From the NCBI GenBank assembly GCA_027422505.1, contig JAPQWV010000018.1, forward strand, positions 17,192,001 to 17,256,000: a stretch of 64,000 nt of DNA. Direction: 5' to 3'. Of the stretch, positions 49,168 to 61,647 are shown one piece after another; the stretch's first letter is position 1, and every line of letters starts with the position of its first letter. The stretch is from Craterostigma plantagineum (Eukaryota; Streptophyta; Magnoliopsida; Lamiales; Linderniaceae). The notes below the pieces were generated by a model. It saw only the letters and a list, made by a program, of their open reading frames with translations, did not search any database and was not told the DNA's origin. The position numbers and the translations under genes were made by a program.

Positions 49168-49406
49168 CTTCATCCGTCCCACTTATTTCTTCCCACCTTT
49201 CTATTTTGGGTGTCCCAAATGATTCTTCTCATTTCAATTTTTGGTAAAAGATTATTCCAATAATTAAACTAATTACACCATTTATATTAAAAAGGCTTCT
49301 TAATTTGCGTGCCCATTTCTCTCTCCATGCTGTGTACTATAATATTAAAACAATGTGATTTACATGCCCACTAATTTTTGGGAAGTATTAAGTGGGACGG
49401 AGGAAG
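49168..49406. repeat. Stowaway-type MITE
   Basis: A 239-bp element, CTTCATCCGTCCCACTTATT at the left and AAGTGGGACGGAGGAAG at the right, TA on each side. A different subfamily from the copies at 61 and 3775. Confidence 0.85.
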
Positions 49407-49459
49407 TACTTATTTATTTCTCTTTTGTGGATTTCCATGAATGAGCAGTCTTAGTTTAA

Positions 49460-49844
49460 GGGGCTTTTTCAATTCAGCCCACATTCAAGTTTAAAAATAG
49501 AGTTCAGCCCCTGTCAGAAAAAGCAATTAGTTTTAAGGACCTGATTTCTCATACCACTTCAACGGCTGCAGTACAACTTCTTTATTCTGCAGTACCACTT
49601 CTTTGTTCTGCAGTACCACATAATTATTCTGCAATACCACTTCATATTACCGCAGAAAAATGAAGTGGTACTCCAGAACAATTATGTGGTAGTGCATAAC
49701 AAAGAAGTGGTCCTGCAGAATAAAGAAGTGGTACCGCAGATCGATGAAGTGATATGAGAAATCGGGTCCTTAAAACTAATTGATTTTTCCAATAGGGGCT
49801 GAACTCGATTTTAAAACTTGAATGGGGGCTGAATCATAATTAAC
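49460..49844. mobile_element. MULE-like foldback element, GTACCACTTC family, copy C
   Basis: A 385-bp element, nearly one hairpin: arms of about 180 bp with matching TTCAGCCC...ATTCAAG ends and internal ACCACTTCTTTATTCTGCAG / CTGCAGAATAAAGAAGTGGT. Flanked by TCTTAGTTTAA on both sides (49449-49459 and 49845-49855), an 11-bp Mutator-type duplication. Confidence 0.8.
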
Positions 49845-50115
49845 TCTTAGTTTAAACACCCACCTTGAAAACTGAAACGGAAAACGCCAAAAGCCATTTT
49901 GGAAGTTCATACACCTTCACTTTCTTTCTTATAGACATCTTTCTTTTACACTATTTTCTTTTATTCCACTTAGAAACCATTTTAATATCACTTTTACTTT
50001 TAATATAAACAATCTCGAAACCTGAACACTCACCACCACCTCATCTCCTCCTCGATCCCTCTCGTGAAAGTCGTTGAGAATCCCATGAAATGAAACCCCA
50101 AGACAAAAATTAAAC

Positions 50116-50118
<3 letters not shown>

Positions 50119-50162
<44 letters not shown>
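50119..50162. repeat. (CT)n microsatellite upstream of the membrane-protein gene
   Basis: About 22 CT units, 134 bp before the ATG. TC-rich runs are common in plant 5' leaders, so this may be transcribed. Confidence 0.9.
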
Positions 50163-50165
<3 letters not shown>

Positions 50166-50295
50166 GCCCTTCAATCCTCTTATCCATTACATGATTAAGA
50201 TATAAGCATGTCCTTAAATCTTCATCCTTGATATCTTGTCTGTGCTTGTGTATGTATCGGTAGAATCAGTTAGTTAGTTTGTGTATGAAACTTTT

Positions 50296-53200
50296 ATGGG
50301 GAGAAACATTGTCGGTACGAGGCTGTTCGACTACGCGCCGAATATATCGCCTGAAGCAGTTTTTCACGGCGGCGGTGCCGTGGGAATCGGCGGCGGCGGC
50401 GGCGACGATCGTCAGTGGAGGGGCTTCGGCGACAACTCGGTCAATGCGGTGTCGTTTGGTTTCGTCGCAACGGCCATCTTGATATCGATGTTTCTCGTGA
50501 TGGCCATCTTTGAGAAGTTTCTCCGGCAAAGATCGCCGCCGGGAGATTCCGATGGCGGCGGTGGTGGTGCGGCGGCTATCGGCGTCGGGAAATGTGAATC
50601 ATCAGTTGCTTCTTCGCCCAAGGTAATATATGCATGTATCTTGATTCTCACATAGCTTTTTTAAACTTACATGTAATTTTCTTTCATCAAGATTTAATTA
50701 AAATATATAATTAAGCACTGTAACCTAACACATATTAATTTAATACGAAAAGTTTATACATAATCATGTCTTTATTCTCGAATGATTATAGGCTTTTTGT
50801 GTGGTTGGATGCTAAGTCAAAAGCATGTACCAAGATTATAGTAAGTATAATTTCACCTCCTTTTCCCCCTTATTGATTGCTTTCAATATGATGACGAATG
50901 ATAGTTTCTTCCCTCGCAAAAAGGTAATGACATATTATGTAAGAAAAATTAATTAAATTATCACTATTACTAATAAAATTGGGAGATGATTCGTCACTAA
51001 CAAAACAAAGGACACAGTGAATTAACGTGGTTCGGATTCAGTGTGAATCCTACATCCACGACCAACCAAGAAACGAGCTTTATTGATAGTACAGAGAGAG
51101 CTGATTACAGAGAACAATTGAAGAAGACGACTAACTAAAAAATAAGAGGCAACTGAGACTATTTAAAAGTCCCGCCATTTAACCGCCTAATTTTGTTACT
51201 AAAGAAAACGTCGCTACAATCATCGACTTTATAAGTAGGAGCCGTCAGCTTCTTAAAAAAACGCTTCTCTTCAATAGCGCGTTTATTCCATTCATTCTTC
51301 AGAGTCGAAGTTTGCTTTAAACATTCTGCCTTTCTCTTCATATTGTTTGTCTCTGTTTTTGTTTGATGATGATAGCTCAATACCCTCCCGCAAGATGGAT
51401 GGTGGAAATTGACAACAGACATCTTGACTAGAATATTTCGCAGTTGTGGTCCTGTAAGAGGCTTTGTAAAAACATCTGCAAGCTGCTGATCAGTGCGGAC
51501 AGGAAGTAACTTGACTGTGCCATTAGAAATGTGATGACGCACGAAATGGCAGTCTATTTCGATATGCTTTGATCTTTCATGGAACCTAGGATTGGAGGCG
51601 AGCTTTAAAGCAGACTGATTGTCACAGTAGATAACTGGTGTGTGATCTATGTCTATCCTAAGCTCACTTAGTAAGTGCCTGATCCACAAAATCTCAGCTA
51701 CTATCGAACCTAGCGCTCGATATTCAGCTTCAGTCGAGGATCTCGACACAGTAGCTTCTTTCTTAGCACGCCAAGTGATTAAAGAGGAACCCAAAAAGGT
51801 ACAAAAACCAGTCACAGACTTCCTGGAATCCTTGCAGGCACCCCAGTCTGCACCGCAGAAGCCCTTCACGTCCTTATTCTGGTCTGAAGATAAGAGAACT
51901 CCTTGCCCTGGGGATCCTTTGATGTACCTCAAAAGATGGTGAACTGCTTGTAGATGTCCTGTCCTAGGTGCTGCCACATATTGACTGAGCTTGTGAACAG
52001 CAAAAGAGATATCTGGTCGCGTGAATGTTAAGTAAAGTAATCGACCAATAAGCCTCTTGTATCGAAAGGGATCAGCCATCAAGTCTCCATCTTGAGCTGT
52101 GATGCTCTCACTCTGATTTATTGGTGTTGTTAAGGGCTTGGCATCCAAGTAACCTGAATCTTCAAGCAATTGCGGGGCATATTGCCTCTGTGATATATAG
52201 ATTCCAGCGTCACTACGAGCTACCTCAATCCCTAGGAAATACCTTAGGTCACCTAGGTCCTTAATTTTAAAACTACTGCTCAGGAACTCCTTAGCTTCTT
52301 GCACTGCAGTTGCTGATGATCCTCCCAAGATTATATCGTCCACATATACCAGTAGGATCACCATGTCTTCACCCTGCCCTTTCACAAAGAGGGTATGATC
52401 AGATTCGGTCTGTATAAAACCAAATGCTTTGACTGCACTGCTGAATTTTTTATTCCATTCTCTTGAAGCTTGCTTCAATCCGTAGATTGATTTGTGCAAT
52501 TTGCAGACCATCTTGTGAGCTCCAGTTCTCTCTTTGTCCTTGTAAAACCCTTGAGGCAGGTCCATGTACACCTCCTCCGCAAGAATACCATTCAAAAATG
52601 CATTATTAACATCGAGTTGTATGAGATGCCAGCCCAGTTTTGCAGCCAATGAGAGTATGATCCTGATGGTGTTAGGCTTAGCAACTGGTGCGAATGTATC
52701 AATGTAATCTACGCCCTCCCTTTGATCATATCCCTTAGCTACCAATCGGGCCTTATATTTTTCTATCTTACCGGCTGAGTTGAACTTTAACTTGTAGACC
52801 CAACGACTTCCTATGGATCTTTTTCCTGCTGGTAATGGGACTACTGTCCATGTAGAATTATCCTCTAATGCCTTGAATTCCTCAAGCATGGCTTGTTGCC
52901 ACTTATCTGATGAGGCTGCTTGGGTGTAACTTTTAGGTTCCTCTGCCACTGAGACTGCACCAAAGAAGTCCTGACATGCCCCTGAAAAGTTTTGATAGGA
53001 TAGAACATCTGATATGGGATATCTTGTCTTTCTTTCTGGTAAGTGATTACAATAATAGTCCTTTAAGTATGCAGGCTTAGCTGACTGTCTGTCTGATCTC
53101 CTCTGCTGCTGTGCTGTGGGCTGCTCAGCTGTGATGATGAGATCTTGTCCTGGTGCAATGCCCTCTCCTGAAGATGCAACACTACCCTGTTCAGATGTTG

Positions 53201-56200
53201 TGTCCTCCTCTGATGGTGGTTGCTGCTGAGAGGAATGCTCAAGTGAGCTGAACAAATCTTGCTCAGGTAACATGTTCTCCTCTGTTGAGAGATGCCCTTC
53301 TGCAGTTAGTGGATAATTCGGTGCCTCTGTGATTGGATCACCATTACAGGCCTTAGGTATGACCAAAGATGAAAAGGGATCTTCAGGAAAATCAGCTTGC
53401 TGCTGTCTTTTGAGAGGAAATTCACCCTCAAAGAACTTCACATCTCTTGAAATAAAAATCTCATTGGTCTTTAAATCCATGACCTTATAACCCTTGACCC
53501 CATTCGGATAGCCAAGGAAGATGCATTCCCTTGCTCTTGCATCAAATTTCCTCCGGCCGGCTGCAAGAGTAGAAGCAAAGCAAAGGGAGCCAAAGACTCG
53601 AAAGATATGATAATTTGATATAGTAACTGATATGGACTTTTGTTATCTAACATAACAGAGGGTAATCTGTTGATAATATGTGTGGCAGTCAGCACACATT
53701 CTGACCAAAAACTCATAGCTAAACCAGACTGAAAGAATAGAGATCTAGCAACATTCAAGAGGTGTTGATGCTTTCTTTCTACGACTGAATTTTGCTGTGG
53801 TGTTTGAACGCATGACATGTGGTGCAAAATTCCCTTTTTCTTGTACAGATCATGCATGAGAAACTCTTTAGCATTGTCAGATCTAACCACCTTTACCTTG
53901 CATCTAAAATGTGTTTCAACATAAGCTAAGAAATAAGGAATGATGACTTGCACTTCAGATTTTTGTTTAATCAAGAATAACCAGGTAAATCGAGAATAAT
54001 CATCTACTATGGTGATGAAATACCGGTGTCCTAGATGTGAGGGTATGTGAAAAGGCCCCCACACGTCACAATGAATAAGGTCGAAAGCAGAACAAGCTAT
54101 TTTTTGATCATTAGGAAATGAAAGTCTTCTCTGTTTTGCAAGAGGACAGATCTTACAGTATGATGCAGTACTATCACCACAGTGTTTCAACGAGTTTTTA
54201 AGCATATCTAACACTTTAGCAGATGGATGGCCAAGCCTATTGTGCCAAAGATCTATTGAGACTTTATTAAGAAAAGCTGTTTTGTTGTTAACTGATTCTG
54301 GAAAGGCTCTATCAGATTGAGGAACTTATCAGCTTGGAGCACATACAAGCCAGCAGCAAGTCTACCCCTGCCAATCAAGCGCTGAAACTGATCCTGTATA
54401 ATAAAGCCATTAGCTTCAAACAGAAATTTACAGTTTAATCTGCCTGTCAAGGAACTTACTGAGATGAGATTGAACTGAAACTGTGGAACAAGCAACACAT
54501 CTGTCAGTGTTATAAATTGATTTATTCTAAACGAGCCTGCTCTTCTAACTCTTATGACAGTGTTATCTGGTAAAATGACACTAGATTCTCTTATCTCATG
54601 CAAATCATGTAAGACCACTTCATTACCGCAAACATGCCTAGTGGCTCCCGAGTCCATTATCCAGATAGCACTGTCTATGAGGTTAGGTAAATTGAATGAC
54701 AAACACATACCTCCACCTTTCTCAGATTGCTTTCTTGCCTCCTCTGCTGTTGCAGGCTGATTTATCACTGACTGGTTAATGAGGTCTTTGAGATTCTGCA
54801 GTTGAAGGGTTGTCATCTGCAATTGGACCACTTCCTCATTGCTTGCAGCTGAGATTCCCATCTTAGTATTCTGATCTACGGAGAAGCAATTCATTCTTGC
54901 TGCTTTGTTTCTCTGAGGATGCTTAAAACCTGGAGGAAATCCATGAACTTGGTAGCAGCTCTCCACGGTGTGACCTCTTTTGTGGCAGTGTGTGCAGTAT
55001 GGCTTTCCTCCTTCCTTTTTCTGGTAATATTGTCCCTTCTTGAGGTGGTCTGCATCACTCCTCGCTAGCATTGCCATGTTGCTGCTGGTATCATCAGTGC
55101 TAGCAGCTAAGACTTGCCCAATGGACCTCTGCTTTTCCTCTTGAGCAAGCAAAGCAAACACTTTATTAATCGAAGGCATGGGATCCATAAGCAATATTTG
55201 CCCCCTGATCTGTGAATACGACTCATTCAATCCCATCAAGAAAGCTAACACGTACTCTTCATCCAAATAGGCTTTTATCCCCTTAGATCCACCACAAGTG
55301 CAGTCACACGAAGGTCTATAATTGATCAATTCTTCCCAAAGTGTTTTTAGCTTGGTGAAATAATTGGCAATACTGGTCGAACCTTGCGCCAAATTGACTA
55401 GTTCTTTCTTGAGCTGGAACACCCTAGGTCTGTTGGTCTGGCCAAAACGTTCCTGCAAGTCGACCCAGACTTCTCTTGCCGATGCGCCGTATAAAATGCT
55501 CGCAGAGATTTCCTTGGTGACCGAGTTCAATATCCATGAAATTACGACGTTATTGTTCCTCTTCCATGCGCTGAGCGGGTTCTTGGAACTGACTTCATCT
55601 AGAGGATTGGCGATTGGCGGCTGTAAATCGCCATTAACGAATCCTTCCTTATTTCTTCCTATCAACGCAATCATCATCGCTCTATGCCAAGTAGCGTAGT
55701 TATCCCCATTTAACAATTCGTGTACAAGAATTTGCGCTGATGTGTCGTTGTTACCAAGGAAGTAAGGATCATTAATTAGGACTGTTGAAGGCGGCGCCGA
55801 TGGCGTTGGATTCGTCAATACAGCATCCATTGTGATGATGATCTGATTTTGGGGAAAACAGTCTTGCTCGATAATCTCAGCTTGCAGCTATTCCTTTTCG
55901 CTCTGATACCATAACAAAACAAAGGACACAGTGAATTAACGTGGTTCGGATTCAGTGTGAATCCTACATCCACGACCAACCAAGAAACGAGCTTTATTGA
56001 TAGTACAGAGTGAGCTGATTACAGAGAACAATTGAAGAAGACGACTAACTAAAAAATAAGAGGCAACTGAGACTATTTAAAAGTCCCGCCATTTAACCGC
56101 CTAATTTTGTTACTAAAGAAAACGTCGCTACAATCATCGACTTTATAAGTAGGAGCGTCAGCTTCTTAAAAAAAACGCTTCTCTTCAATAGCGCGTTTAT

Positions 56201-56521
56201 TCCATTCATTCTTCAGAGTCGAAGTTTGCTTTAGACATTCTGCCTTTCTCTTCATATGGTCTGTCTCTGTTTTCGTTTGATGATGATAGCTCAATAGTCA
56301 CTCTCCACTGTGTGGTTGCTTAGGCGATTAAAGCAAGTTCTAAGTTATTGCAATTTTTTTGCTGTAATACAATTATTTTGTTATTTATTTCTGTGGGTAA
56401 ATGATATCATACTTATTTGATATTGCAGATGAGCGTTTATCCGAATGGCGTATCAGTAGTAATGCCTGGAGAAGATTTTCCTACTTTTCTTGCACATCAT
56501 GCGCCTCGCTCATCTAATTAA
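50296..56521 (+). CDS. Small single-pass membrane protein, unknown function
   Basis: Two exons, 50296-50622 and 56429-56521, give 139 residues. The start MGRNIVGTRLFDYAP is chosen because the longer frame has no upstream ATG. A Gly-rich stretch is followed by one membrane helix (AVSFGFVATAILISMFLVMA), then a short basic segment and a low-complexity tail. Exon 2 encodes a compact C-terminus with GVSVVMPGEDFPTFLAHHAP. This two-part layout is familiar from uncharacterised plant proteins, and I know no function for it. The 5.8-kb intron contains a complete antisense Copia element. Splice signals AAG|GTAATA and TTGCAG|ATG are intact. An out-of-frame ATG at 50285 opens a 66-codon uORF that overlaps the start. 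Confidence 0.8.
50998..51382 (-). repeat. 3' LTR of the intronic Copia element
   Basis: 385 bp, the left copy on the plus strand. The pol frame reads into it and stops at 51159. Confidence 0.9.
51159..55830 (-). pseudogene. Copia gag-pol with two frame breaks
   Basis: Three frame blocks: 55830-54253 (Copia N-terminal and UBN2 gag, CCHC knuckle CTHCHKRGHTVESC, protease MDSGATRHVC), 54214-53471 (end of GAG-pre-integrase and integrase core, DVWGPFHIPSHLG), and 53480-51159 (reverse transcriptase with VYVDDIILGG, RNase H with CDNQSALKLA). Frame is lost near 54250 and near 53560-53640. No other stops interrupt the blocks, in keeping with young LTRs. Confidence 0.88.
55912..56296 (-). repeat. 5' LTR of the intronic Copia element
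   Basis: 385 bp, TATTGAG...TTTTGTTA on the minus strand, followed by the tRNA-Met primer site. Confidence 0.9.
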
Positions 56522-57516
56522 AATTAAATAAAACTTATGTTTTTCTTCATTCTAAATCATTATAGAAAAATGGTATATATGCTCAAGAAATTGAAACTTT
56601 GAGAGGAAAAGAAAAACGTCCTTCACGATCTTTAGGGATAGTTTGCTTTGTAGACAATTGTTGAAGTAATCGAATTAAAATTTCAATTTTTGAACTATTT
56701 TTGTTTCAAATTGTATGGATATGTTCATTGATTGGATAATGGTCAGATTTAATACAAAAATTTGAGTCAAATCGAATGCAAAAAGCAGCTACTTTTTGTT
56801 AAATAAATCACGACTCTCCGTTAATTAATTAATTAATGTTGGCGATTGTGCATTGATATAAAACGTTAATTTAATTGTAAATTAGCTATTTAATTAATCA
56901 ATTAAGAAATGGTACCACAGAATCTGATTTCAATGTTTTTGTCCCTACCCAGCACATATCTCCAGGCCCAACCGAGCACATATCTCCAGGCCCACAGACA
57001 ACAAATCTCAATGAACTAATTAAATTAAATAACCTAATGATATTTGATTAAATAGAAGAAACACATAAATAAAGGGGAGCGAAATAATGTTAATTTATCT
57101 TACCATCCTTTAAACCTTTTACCATCTCCTAATACTAGGCTTTTCGCCCAATCAATCTATGCTAGGCTTTTCGCCCAATCAATCTATGCGTGTGATTCGA
57201 ATTTAATTATATTTTACGTTATTCTTTGAGATTAATTTCTTTTAATATAAATTAGATGAAATAATTTTTTTAACTATATAAAAGAAAAACTATGTTTAGG
57301 GATGTATGTATAATAAATAAAAATGTTAAAGTAAAATGAAAAGTATTAAAGTAATTAAATAAAAAATAAAATAATCAAATTGTAAATCAATATGACAGAC
57401 CAAATTGACAGTTTATATCTACCGCACATTCTTAATATAGATATTTTAGCCATAAGCCAATTATGTTTAAATATTTTCATATTCAACGTAACAAACATAT
57501 AAAGCGAAAAAAAGTA
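56522..57516. other. Intergenic DNA with two short tandem duplications
   Basis: No gene seen. AGCACATATCTCCAGGCCCA occurs twice at 56950-56996. CTAGGCTTTTCGCCCAATCA plus seven bases is exactly duplicated at 57135-57161 and 57162-57188. Confidence 0.5.
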
Positions 57517-57660
57517 TTCCCTCGGCTTTATTTACATGTCGTTTTAGTTCTCTAATTTTCGATGGAATATGTTAAATAGGCTTAAGCAATTAATTGGGGT
57601 ATGTTAGATATTTTATTCTATTTCTTAATATAACTGACATGTAAATAAAATCGGAGGCAC
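57517..57660. repeat. Stowaway-like MITE, 144 bp
   Basis: TA on both sides. Ends CCTCGGCTTTATTTACATGT and the complement of CTCCGATTTTATTTACATGT form a clear inverted repeat. It lies just downstream of the MGCC gene stop codon (minus strand). Confidence 0.8.
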
Positions 57661-57731
57661 TAGTAAATAAGTTCCGTTTCATTAAATTACTTCGTAAGTA
57701 GAATCGAAAGGTGATTTCAGACGAAAAACTT

Positions 57732-58169
57732 TCACAAAAAGATAAAGCACTCCAACGAAACGACGGGATTCTCAAACGACTCGCCTTCCGTAGCCAATAC
57801 GGCGTCGTTCGGCGGCGCTTCCACCGGCGTCTTCCGACCACCCAATGCACGCCCGTCGCAAACGTCGACCTTCCTCGGCGGCGTCGGATATCTCCGACCG
57901 CCGTCGGTCTTGAGGAGGATGTTCGCAGCAGTGTAGCAGACTTTTGCTTCTGTGATGACTTCTCTGCTCTCTTCTTCCATAACCTGTGAACTTTTCCGGC
58001 GACGATCAGCTAAAGGGTCTCCCATCTCCGCCGTCGCCGGAGTTTCTAGAAGCACTTCTTTCACGGCCTCTACTTCTTCGGTTTGAACATGGACATCATT
58101 CTTGGTATGTTCTAACGCCGATCTGTCGGAATTTAGATTTTGATTCTTAGTACTTAGACAACAGCCCAT
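57732..58169 (-). CDS. Small MGCC-type acylated protein, unknown function
   Basis: A single exon of 145 residues. The start is set at MGCCLSTKNQ, a textbook N-myristoylation site (Gly2) with Cys3/Cys4 for palmitoylation; the longer open frame upstream lacks this logic. An acidic EEVEAVKEVLLETP helix follows (about 35-48). The rest is polar and probably disordered. I recall plant proteins of this shape with the VKEVLxETP motif, all uncharacterised. Membrane tethering is inferred from the N-terminus. Confidence 0.72.
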   Translation of the reverse strand: MGCCLSTKNQNLNSDRSALEHTKNDVHVQTEEVEAVKEVLLETPATAEMGDPLADRRRKSSQVMEEESREVITEAKVCYTAANILLKTDGGRRYPTPPRKVDVCDGRALGGRKTPVEAPPNDAVLATEGESFENPVVSLECFIFL

Positions 58170-60283
58170 GTAAGAAGAGAGAACAATGGAGAAAGAAAAG
58201 AAGAGAACGAATGAGTGGCGATTGATCGATTTTGCGGCGTTGTGTTGCGTAAAGGAATGAGAAATAGCATGTGTATTGGTGGGCACACTTATGTATCAAT
58301 GTGTGCTTTTGTAAACTCCTTTTTATGCTCTGTAATAAATATAAATAATTTGCATGCGTAGAACAAATATACACACATTCTTGACTTGAAGAAGAGATGG
58401 ATGCAACAATTCTTGATTGAGGACAGTAAATTCTACCATGAAGCAGCTTGAGAAATATTTAAATTAAAATATGCAATTTTAGGGCTTTGGATCAATATTG
58501 GCTTTGAAATTTTGCAAATGGAACATAGGCTTGAACACAATTGTGTGGAACATATGATCCAAACCCCAATGTTGGGACTCAAAACAAGATCATGAATGTT
58601 TGGATGTAATTGTAACACTCCTGATTGAGCCCAATATATATCACTAGTATTTTTTTTTTCTCAAATGGCACTAGTACATTTCTATGCATGTGCAATATAT
58701 AAATATAGACATATTATTTTATATTTTAAGTTAATTTTTTGATTAAATTATAAATTTAATTTGATTATATATAAGAAAATAGATTTGCGGTTAATAATTG
58801 TAACATATTAACATATCTTTGGTAAAACTGTAATAATAATTGACACACCAAATCAATTAAGAAATTGTTACTATGAGCCCCTCCCTTAATAAAATAGAAA
58901 GACATTTAATTTTATTATATATACGAAAAAAGATTTGAGGATATAATTGTAATAGATTAACAATATCATTGGTAAAATTTTCCTTTTTTTATTAGGTGAG
59001 AGACGACGTAGCGACCGTTTCAAAATCAATTGGTATGTCAATTTTATACTAAAATATTAATTAAACATAAGCATAACAACCATTCAATTCATAGCCACAT
59101 AAAAACTACTCATTTCTATATTTAGTATGTTTCCATTTTTATCAAATAAATATTAAATTTTAATCAAAACCACCCACATCATTTTTATTTTATGCACACG
59201 TGGATAGGGTGTGCCAACAATACTAGTTGTAATAATCATCGACACATCAAATCAATTAAGAGTTGGTTACTGTGAGCATCTCTCCCTTAATAAAGCACTA
59301 GTAAACTGGGCACAGACTACACCTGTGCAACAACAGTTATTTTTTTCAAACTGCACAACAGTTTTTTTTTCATACGTCCAAATAAAAAAAAGAAACTAAC
59401 AAATTGGCTCAAATTTTGGGTATAACTGATACGCTAAATTGGATAGAAAATTGGCAGGTTTTAACTCCCCCTACAATTAATATAAGAGTATAGATACTAG
59501 TTTATTTGCACACTCAAATGCTGAATAAGACGTTTATATTAATTATAAATTAACTAAAAATAGAAGGGCAAAATGAAGAATATAAAAAAACCTGGGTTCT
59601 AACTATTTAATATTAATCTTTATTTTAATTGAACTTGATAGACGAATGGCAGTTTATCTGAAGCCATGACACTTGCATAAAAAAGTATAGATAATGGAAA
59701 GATGAAGCAATTTGAGAAAATTTAAATTGGAAAATGTAATAGTAGGACCTAAGTTTTAGAATGAAGCAATTTGAGGACGGGGCTAAGTAAGTTTAGGAAG
59801 GCCCGTTAACAAAACCCAGATTTTTCGGGTTTATCCGTTTTTCAGTTCGACCCGACCCGTCATTGGGCTTCGTTAAGCCCGCTGTTAGCTAAAACCCTAC
59901 AACACAGTCCTAGTCTACCGCAGAAGCACCACCACGGCAGCCTTCATATAGCTGGGTCCGCCGTCGTCTCGTAGCAAGCACCGCGCAATCTCTCCGCCGG
60001 CCGTGGGTCGTTATCTGTAAGATTAATTTAGGTAAACACATGGTTCTGAAGGAATGGGATGGTTCTCTTTCACGTTGCTCTTTTTCGCAGCTATTTTTTT
60101 TTTTAACTTCTTTCACTTTGTAAGACTCTCTACGTTCGATTTGGAGCTCAGCGTTGGCTAATAGAAGAAGTGAAGGTGGATTCGTATCGGCTGGAATGCA
60201 GAGAAACGCATGACGAAATTAGGATTGTAAGGAGAAATCATCGCCTTGTTGTGCTTAGAAAGAGTTGCTGAAATAGTTAATTT
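58170..60283. other. Intergenic region between divergent genes
   Basis: Contains the promoter of the MGCC gene, a foldback repeat (58671-59229), a fragment repeated in part at 58828-58915 and 59227-59300 (ATCAATTAAGA core), a MITE-like GAAGCAATTTGAGGAC end near 59763, and the leader of NAF1 from about 59890. No other gene is supported. Confidence 0.4.
58671..59229. repeat. Foldback element related to 4319-5041
   Basis: The left end ACTAGTACATTTCTATGCAT is mirrored by CACGTGGATAGGGTGTGCCA followed by ACAATACTAGT at the right. Both share the GGCACACCCTAT/GTGTGTGCA terminus of the element at 4319. Confidence 0.45.
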
Positions 60284-61592
60284 ATGAAGTTAAAGAGAGA
60301 TATAGTCTGCTTACTCTTTTTTTTTGTTTGCGTTTTCCTTTTCTGCTGTGACAGCCACACTATCGAGGGAGCTGGTGATGATAAGAATCGGAAGGAAGAC
60401 AAAAAGCTCGAAACTTTTCCACAGTTGACACAAAGCAATCCGCTTAACACCTCTCAATCAGAACTTGACGAGTTATCAGCTTTCACGGATTCGTTTCTTG
60501 ATTTTGACTTCATCGACAACTGGTTAGGAGAAGAAAGCCGTGGTATATCTGGCTCTTTGAACATGGCCGACTTGGGCGGCAATCGAGATTCTCTTGTTTT
60601 GCCTGAAGGTGGTGAAGCTGCTGTTGATGGAGTTTGCAAGAACGGTGAAGAAAATCTGAGAGAAAACAAAGAGCCCTTATTGTGTCTGGGAGCAGTAAAG
60701 GAAAACACAAGCGATGGTAGCATATCAAATGGTGGCGAAATGGTTGCTGAGAACGCTAATAACAAGCCGGGTTTGAGAGTTGTAGGCTCTGATCGAGAAT
60801 CGAGAGATTTGAGTAGTTTTGTGGAGGAATGTCTTGGGAGAGTAAGTTTAAATGGGGTATCCAATCCCAATGTTGAAAGACTCGACTCTCATGGTAATAA
60901 CTTGGTAAGCCATGTTGCTGAATCCTCCGTGCTTCACAACACAGTGGGTAATAACAGGGCAAGTCTGATAAGCGAAGCTTCTAGAGATGGCGACATTGAG
61001 AATGATAGTGATGAGGAATCTGAAAGTGAGAGTTCTTCCTCGTCATCATCTGCATCTTCAAGCAGTGAATCTGAGGGCGAAGGGGAAGATAGTAAAGCAA
61101 TTATTCGTGGAAAGAAAGTAAAGTATAAGGAAGCTGCTAATGTTAAAACAAGCGACATCGAAGAAGGTGAAATTATGTTGTCTGATGATGCTGAGGAGAT
61201 GGTTGCATGGAGTGACGACGAGGATGGCGATGAAAATGCTCTGTGTGGACCAATCAGATCCGTAAATGAGATCCAGGTAATTGATTGATGCTGTCAAGTT
61301 CTTTTTTTGCCCTTTTTTCTGTTATCACGATCCTAAGGCATGGAAAATCAGATAGGCCCTCACAATAGCTTGAACTATTGCTAACCAGACATGTTTCAGT
61401 ATGTTGAAACTTACAATGTTTCCCGTAAAATTTGTTTGAAGAAGAAGAATGCCATATCAATCCAATTCATGCTCCACTCCCTTTGCATTGTTTTGCTAAC
61501 TCTAGTTCCTTCAGGGATTTTGCTAACTGGAGTTTGTTTATATCTTGGATATCCTATTGCACTTGCTCCCATTCTAACAAAACTAGCTTATA

Positions 61593-61647
<55 letters not shown>

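Larger units (their letters stand above)
50998..56296 (-). mobile_element. Ty1/Copia LTR retrotransposon in an intron, antisense
   Basis: LTRs 55912-56296 (5') and 50998-51382 (3'), 385 bp each, bounded by a 5-bp duplication GTCAC (50993-50997 and 56297-56301). The primer site TGGTATCAGAGC follows the 5' LTR on the minus strand (about 55900-55911). The polypurine tract ends CGGGAGGG before the 3' LTR. By eye the LTRs differ at about 5-6 positions and two or three indels (about 1.5%), so the insertion is fairly recent. It lies in the host intron, opposite to the host gene. Confidence 0.94.

Noticed and set aside
58170..58286. N-terminal extension of the MGCC protein to 184 residues
   Set aside because: The extension is a hydrophobic, low-complexity leader that would hide the myristoylation start MGCC.
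60454..60870. 138-residue minus-strand ORF inside NAF1
   Set aside because: Antisense shadow of the acidic NAF1 exon, with no domain.
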